From NCBI GenBank assembly GCA_949361645.1, contig OX442426.1, positions 5,712,278 to 5,776,277 of the forward strand: DNA of 64,000 nt, given 5' to 3'. The notes below the pieces were generated by a model. The model was given only the letters and a program-made list of their open reading frames with translations. It did not search any database and was not told the origin of the DNA. This DNA comes from Spongilla lacustris. Taxonomy: Eukaryota; Porifera; Demospongiae; Spongillida; Spongillidae. Below, piece after piece: positions 59,201 through 64,000 of this stretch (its first letter is position 1; each line of letters starts with the position of its first letter). The translations under genes were made by a program, and so were the position numbers.

Positions 59201-62200
59201 CTGTGCCATTTCCTTCACTAGTGTGTATACGAAATGTAGAACTACCATACAGCTTCATGTACATGTAGCAACCGCTTTCAATGAAGTACAGTATTTAATT
59301 AATTACACCTCAGAAAAATTGGGAGGCCTCCTGTCTATGGCCTTGTACATGTACACTACTGTAAGTATTTTCTGTGAGTCTAAAAAACTATATGTACATG
59401 TATGTACATGTACATGTATTCTTATGGTTGAAATCATATGTATGATATACATATGATTTCAACCATAAGAATACATGTACTGCCCTTCATGAAATTGTTG
59501 CTCTCCTTGAGCTAAAGTATTATATAAAACCTCCTCCCAAACCTTATAGGATAAACAAACCATTGAAATGCACGGATGTTCTACATGTACATTGTATACT
59601 GACAGAAAATCACAAAACTTGAAAAAAGGGTTGGGATAATTTTTTTACAACCAAACCTTTTTTTCTCCAAATTTAAAAGAACATCTTTACTTACTGCAAG
59701 TACAAGTACATTGTAAAATATTGCATGCAGAAACACCTACTAAATGTGTAAATGATTCTTGATGCAAAGAAAATAAAATTGTCCATCATAGAGGTTATAA
59801 GGCACTGAATTTTTTTAAATTATCCTCATATTTCAATGCAAGCAATTGCTTTTCTTTTGCTAGTTCTGGAAAGTTAAAAAATAATACATGTATTCCAGGG
59901 CAAACTAAAGAAGAGCAATGCTTGCATTGAAATGTATGGCTAATTAAAAGTGCATTGCCTTCTAATGTGATGGTAAGTCAACATGCACATGTAAATGTAA
60001 CTTCAAAGCCCTAGGATGTTACATACATGTACATGTAAAACATTAATAAAAAAGAGCATATATTTACCTTTCTCTCAAAAATAACAGCTATTCCCTGTGG
60101 GACATCCAGCACCAATGATGAATATTTCACTCTATAGGACTCAGGGATGGTGTCATAGAATGAAGGACTGTGAGTATGTATATGTACGCATGATTGTGTG
60201 AATGTATATGTATGCATGATTGTGTGTATGTGTATGTGTTTATATATGTATGCATGTGTACATGTGTATGCATGAAAAGGGATGGTGGAGAGTCTGAAAT
60301 AATTCACCAGAAGGAAGATAAATGTACAAGTGTACATGTACATGTACACTGTCTTTAATAATTTCATGATAGCACAGTACATTTACATACACGTACATGT
60401 ACATGTACAAGGGTATCCCACAGAGCTACAAGCATGTACATATACATGTAATGCACATTAAAGACTGATTGCATGTGAAAAGTGCACTTCTTATGTGCGA
60501 CATGTACATGTACATGCATCTTGACAAGTACATGTACATGCACTTCCAACTGCATGCTTTGTAGTGACAGTGTTAATTTTAACTTGACTTCAGTTACAAT
60601 GTACATGTACATGTATATGCAACTATTAAACATCGTTCACTATTATTTCATGGTAATCTGGATCAAACAAATCAGCTGCGTGTACACAATGCACATATAA
60701 GTGAAGGATTTCAAACTGAGTTATACATGTACATGTACCATAATTGTCATGAACATGTACAAATGTACATGTGTGTACATGTACGGTACATGCACAGTGC
60801 GTTATACATGTACATACATGTACATGTACATGTTACTACATTACGAAATGTGCTGACTCACTGAATGTCAGGGGGAAAGGTGTCCTTAACACAGATGTAG
60901 AAGTAGTTCTCATAATACAGCTTCCCTTGGTGACCGAATCGGTTCAAATCAAACTGCTTGCTCTCCTGTGTTCCCTTCACCTGGAGGCACAGTTTCTCAG
61001 GGAAGGTGGGCTCATCCCAGGCATAGGGAATGGACTGGCCAGGATTCAGCACGATGCCTGGCTTGAGCGTCCCCATCTGGTAATAGTGCACCGGAATTTG
61101 CGAAAAGTTCTCAAGTCGAAATGGAGACGGGTAGAGAGAGGCGTCGTAGAAAGTGACGTGATATGTGGCCCTGGTCTTGCACACCTCGCAACGTATGAAG
61201 ATCGAGTGTCCAAATCTGTCAGTTCTACAGTTTCAATTTTATAAGGGGGAAGGGGGGGGGGGGGGGTAGATGGGAGAAAAGAACTTGAATACAGGTCTCT
61301 GCACACATTGACTAGGGGTCACATTTGTGCTGTATACAGGTGGTGGGTCCAGAGGTACACGTATTTGTCTCAGTCCAGGTGAAATTAAATAATTACAAGG
61401 CACACAGGTGTAGATGTTGTACAAGGGGATACACAGGTATACATGGTATAATGAGGGGATACACAGGTATACATGGTGTACAAGGGGATACACAGGTATA
61501 CATGGTATAATGAGGGGATACACAGGTATACATGGTGTACAAGGGGATACACAGGTATACATGGTGTACAAGAGGATACACAGGTATACATGGTGTACAA
61601 GAGGATACACAGGTATACATGGTGTACAAGGGGATACACAGGTATACATGGTGTACAAGGGGATACACAGGTATACATGGTGTACAAGGGGATACACAGG
61701 TATACATGTACACTTGCTAGGGCAAAGCACCTTATGTTTATGTGAAATGAGCCATCTTTATCCAGAGGAAATCCACCAGACCAGTGGGAATCTTGCATAA
61801 CCTCGATCCTACACAAATGCACACATGTGCCATACATGTACATGTACACTGTACATCATGAACACAGCTTCCTAGTTACATACAGTACTCTACATGCACA
61901 CACATACATTAGCTACATGTTGGAGAATGAAGATATGCGTACATGACAAGCATTGTGCAAACGCAGAACAAACACAAGACGACCAAACAAAGGCAAAGTG
62001 TGCAGTGCACAAACTGAGAGTGATGTATTCGCACACAAGTACAGACATACATGTATACACTTTAAGTGGATGGGCAAGCCATACAGTGAGCGGCACTAAC
62101 TTGACACAGAGCAGCTGGTCTAGGTCTACCCGAGGCCAGTGGAAGGGCACCAGGGCATCAGGTAAGATGGAAGGAATTTTGTTGGATTCAGCTATACATC

Positions 62201-62201
62201 T
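47216..62201 (-). CDS. VPS13D: VPS13D, C-terminal 974 residues (gene continues beyond the last exon seen)
   Basis: Nineteen exons on the minus strand: 62201-62101, 61808-61731, 61224-60862, 60167-60068, 58804-58604, 58203-58119, 57831-57665, 57183-57046, 56867-56778, 56397-56338, 56085-55942, 54931-54786, 52621-52366, 52192-52022, 51710-51507, 50771-50518, 48479-48313, 48148-48042, 47308-47216. All junctions are GT-AG with matching phase and total 975 codons including the stop. In order: adaptor-binding/SHR-BD part (RLENFSQIPVHYYQMGTLKP, YAWDEPTFPEKL), a region with SQLWRMTAEGQLVHI, the VPS13 segment GIGISLINSVPEELLFASLT, VDNQLPM, KMTLLLEEKFLFKLLQWAG, the ATG2-C-like repeats (LGFPLVKFE, GSVDFLGNPVGLFNDMASGV, GIGKGLVGTVTKPVAGLFDL) and a PH-like end. 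The GLFND..GVTGL block, CC in the last domain and the short C-terminus resemble VPS13D more than VPS13A/C. VPS13D is a bridge-like lipid transporter at ER, mitochondrial and peroxisomal contacts. The N-terminal two thirds are not in the window. Confidence 0.92.
48724..49890. mobile_element. 1.17-kb transposon with perfect 19-bp inverted ends in a VPS13D intron
   Basis: GCCTTAATGTTTAATCTCC at 48724-48742 is the exact reverse complement of 49872-49890. Just inside both ends are AAGGAT/ATCCT-rich palindromic blocks. A weak open frame at 49349-49567 (RAEELHPSFSSVPSVSSKV) shows no known family. Target duplication was not resolved. Confidence 0.7.
50156..50241. repeat. (CA)n microsatellite, about 42 units
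   Basis: In the VPS13D intron between exons ending at 50518 and starting at 48479. Confidence 0.98.
52624..54785 (-). other. VPS13D intron filled by the minisatellite
   Basis: Donor GTAAGT at 54785; acceptor TTGCAG ending at 52622. An exon-like stretch at 54416-54280 was considered, but direct joining of the flanking exons (phase 2) restores the VPS13 frame without it. Confidence 0.6.
52628..54236. repeat. 49-bp minisatellite, about 33 units, abutting a VPS13D splice acceptor
   Basis: The plus-strand unit is AGACAAAGAGCAGACAGACA followed by GCTGGATCTTAGCCACATGC and AACTACACT, with A/T and C/T variants. The array fills most of the 2.16-kb intron between exons 54931-54786 and 52621-52366 and starts 7 bp from the acceptor. 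On the gene's strand each unit reads CTGTCTGCTCTTTGTCTAG, nearly the same as the true acceptor CTGCTCTTTGTTGCAG, so the array is a row of acceptor-like sites. One unit near 54028 lacks six bases. Confidence 0.97.
58021..58048. repeat. Poly-C run in a VPS13D intron
   Basis: About 24 consecutive C at 58025-58048. Similar G runs lie at 58955-58976 and 59158-59173 in the next intron. Confidence 0.9.
58805..60067 (-). other. VPS13D intron with poly-G runs and a perfect hairpin
   Basis: 1.26-kb intron between exons 60167-60068 and 58804-58604. It holds two poly-G runs, many ACATGTACATGTA motifs and the hairpin at 59410-59480. No exon seen. Confidence 0.6.
59410..59480. repeat. Perfect 33-bp-arm palindrome with 5-base loop
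   Basis: GTACATGTATTCTTATGGTT at the left edge is mirrored exactly by AACCATAAGAATACATGTAC at the right edge. The full arms are 33 bp without mismatch around TGATA. Confidence 0.95.
61416..61712. repeat. 29/30-bp minisatellite, about 10 units, in a VPS13D intron
   Basis: The unit is GTACAAGGGGATACACAGGT followed by ATACATGGT, with a 30-bp variant carrying ATAATGAGG. It lies between exons 61808-61731 and 61224-60862 and ends about 20 bp from the upstream exon's donor. A poly-G run follows at 61253-61266. Confidence 0.96.
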
Positions 62202-62417
62202 CTGTTGGTAAGTAAAACAAAAGAATACACCATCAACACAAATGCACATGTATAATTCACCATCAACACATACATGTATGTACATGTATAATTGCCAGAG
62301 GAATTTGTAATTGGGGGACAAGTTATGAATGGATTGGGGTGTGCTTAATTTCATTTAAAAAAAAAAAGAAATGTATATTATTCAAATGCACTATATGAGC
62401 CAAGTTAATTATTCCAG
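62202..62417. other. Presumed VPS13D intron sequence
   Basis: Upstream (on the gene's strand) of the first VPS13D exon seen. It contains a short duplicated phrase (CACCATCAACACA) and a poly-A run. No exon recognised. Confidence 0.4.
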
Positions 62418-64000
62418 TGGGGCCGTTCATAAATTACGTCACGCAAAAGGGGGGGGGAGGGGGTCTGGCCAATTGTGACGGTTTGTGACGGGGGGAGGGG
62501 GGGGGGTTTAAGCTGGCGTGATGTCACATTTGTAATTAAAATTCATTGTCGTGGGGACAGTGTATTTAACTGTTACAACTGTTATTGTGCAGGTGCAGCG
62601 ACTCTATGTGAACAGGCGCAGCGACTCTATGTGAACAGGCGCACAAATACGGCCCTTTAGGAGGCTCCATTATACTGATCGGGCCGCTCAATTCTACAGG
62701 GCCCTGACTGAAGCTCAGTGTATTGTTGTTTTGGGGGTATTGAAACGTGCGTCAGTAGAATATAGAATAATTATAGACCGTTTGAAGTGATTCAAGTATT
62801 TGTCGATTGCGCACAGCGTAGTAGCAGATGGATAGATCTAAATTGTACACGTCTCTCTTCGAAGCTTACGTTGAGGCATATCCGACCAAATCCAAGAAGC
62901 TTTGCCAGCAAGAGGTGAATGAGAAGTGGAATGCAATTAAGGATAGTGAGGAGCTGATAGTGAAAGTGGATGGACTATTGAATGAGTTAAAGGCCATCAC
63001 AATGAAGCACAAAGGAGGTTTGTTGAGTTTTTGGGGGAAACAGCCAACCCAGAAAGCCGTTCCAGCTATTAAGAGCAGTGCCGTTCCAGAAATGTCAATA
63101 GTAGAAGTTGTAGTGGCTGGTGTTTCTGATGAGGCTGGAAAGAATGGAAGTGAGCCTGGCCCTTCTGCTAACAGTTCCAGCTGTAATAGTGTGAAACAAA
63201 AAGGCCATAGTTCAAGACGAACTTCAGCTCAAAATCAATGTGATAAATGCGGACTTGGTTGGCTTATACGCACGTAAAACAGCTGGGATTCTAACTGACT
63301 TACAAGAAACAGAACTGTCAGATAAAAAAAGGAAGGTAGTGGAATTAGGGTCTATGTTAAAGAAAAAAAGACGACCAACGAAGGGCAAAAAAGTTCAGAG
63401 ATGATAGAAAAAAGAGATTAGCTGCAGCCTGTGCAAAGAATCCTGAATTGAAGTCCACTCTAAAAATCAGAAATGAGGCTGGGAGGCCACGATTGGAAGT
63501 TGATCAGCCACTCCTGTTGCAAGCTATCCTGGATATAGCTTTTTATGGCTCTGCTGCTCATGAGAAAAGACAAAGTGATGTTTATAGGAGCATCAAAACT
63601 TTGGATGAGCTAACCAAGCAGCTCAATGATGATGGATTCAACATCCATAGGGGTGGAGTTTACCTTCACCTGATTCCAAAGCGCAGCTCTTCTTTGGAGG
63701 GTAAAAGGCACGTTACAACTGTGCCAGTTAAGCTAATCAGAGCACAGAATGATTCCCATGCCAAGCATGTTGACCAAAAATTCTGTCTGTCTACCATCAA
63801 ACACCTAGAAGAAATATCTTCCACCCTGGGGCCTAATGAAGTGTGCTTTATAAGTCAAGATGATAAAGCTAGAGTACCAATTGGTCTCACTGCAGCTAAC
63901 AAACAGTCTCCTTTGCTGATGCATGTCGAATACAGAGTGAGTTTACCAGACCATGATTGGGTGGTTGCTGCTCAACACAAGTTGATCCCATCTGTGTATG
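62418..64000 (+). mobile_element. Left part of a DNA transposon running off the window
   Basis: The presumed terminus GGGGCCGTTCATAAATTACG followed by TCACGC and G-rich blocks (TTGTGACGG, TTTGTGACGGGG) precedes a transposase-like coding region by about 330 bp. The right end is beyond the window. The placement of the terminus rests on its resemblance to terminal repeats of invertebrate DNA transposons and is inference. Confidence 0.55.
62828..64000 (+). pseudogene. Transposase-like protein with two frameshifts, incomplete
   Basis: The first frame, 62828-63277 (149 residues), starts MDRSKLYTSLFEAYVEAYPT and contains a CDKCG half zinc motif near its end. The next part (LYARKTAGILTDLQETELSD, lysine-rich) is in another frame to about 63404. 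A third frame then stays open from about 63398 to the window end, with GRPRLEVDQPLLLQAILDIA, GKRHVTTVPVKLIRAQNDSH, a conserved-looking VCFISQDDKARVPIGLTAAN and HDWVVAAQHKLIPSVY. The DDK block could be part of a DDE-type active site, which is inference. The family is widespread as uncharacterised proteins in cnidarians and sponges as far as I recall, but I cannot name it. Frameshifts may be real decay or assembly errors in A-rich runs. Confidence 0.6.

Noticed and set aside
61239..61849. Repetitive open frames (YLCIPL.., GIHRYTW..)
   Set aside because: They are products of the 29/30-bp minisatellite in a VPS13D intron.

Overview
This is a gene-sparse, repeat-rich nuclear window from an animal. 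The genes are interrupted by GT-AG introns and belong to metazoan families: a TRAF with RING, zinc fingers and MATH domain, a CARD plus Death-domain adaptor, VPS13D, and a MOCOS-type sulfurase. The mobile elements and microsatellites resemble those of early-branching marine animals. I lean towards a sponge, but that is inference. One 200-base run of N (12308-12507) is an assembly gap.

Layout. 0-9 kb: the end of an unidentified exon, foldback elements, a Crypton-type tyrosine recombinase relic split by a roughly 2.95 kb DNA element, and the first copy of a long dispersed repeat. 9.4-9.7 kb: a single-exon ubiquitin-like gene. 10-16 kb: decayed transposon protein, the gap, a 36-bp minisatellite and mostly empty DNA. 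16.5-18.6 kb: a complete six-exon TRAF gene. 20.9-23.8 kb: a three-exon, 200-residue CARD-Death adaptor with the architecture and size of CRADD/RAIDD. 24-35 kb: accessory DNA with a Mutator-like non-autonomous element carrying a RecQ helicase fragment, a foldback element built from GGTCCCCCC blocks, and the second copy of the long repeat. 35.4-45.3 kb: a ten-exon MOCOS-like gene whose C-terminus is a coiled coil plus PH domain instead of MOSC. 47.2-62.2 kb, minus strand: the last 19 exons (974 residues) of VPS13D, convergent with the MOCOS-like gene. 62.4-64 kb: the left part of a transposon with a frameshifted, transposase-like protein, cut off by the window edge.

The TRAF and CARD-Death genes lie 2.2 kb apart on the same strand and both belong to innate immune and cell-death signalling, so they may be functionally related. 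That link is inference. VPS13D is a bulk lipid-transfer protein of organelle contact sites, and MOCOS normally activates molybdenum hydroxylases by sulfuration.

Exon structures were built by hand from splice sites and codon phase. Each multi-exon gene closes in frame through every junction, which is the main support for the models. No database search or computation was run.
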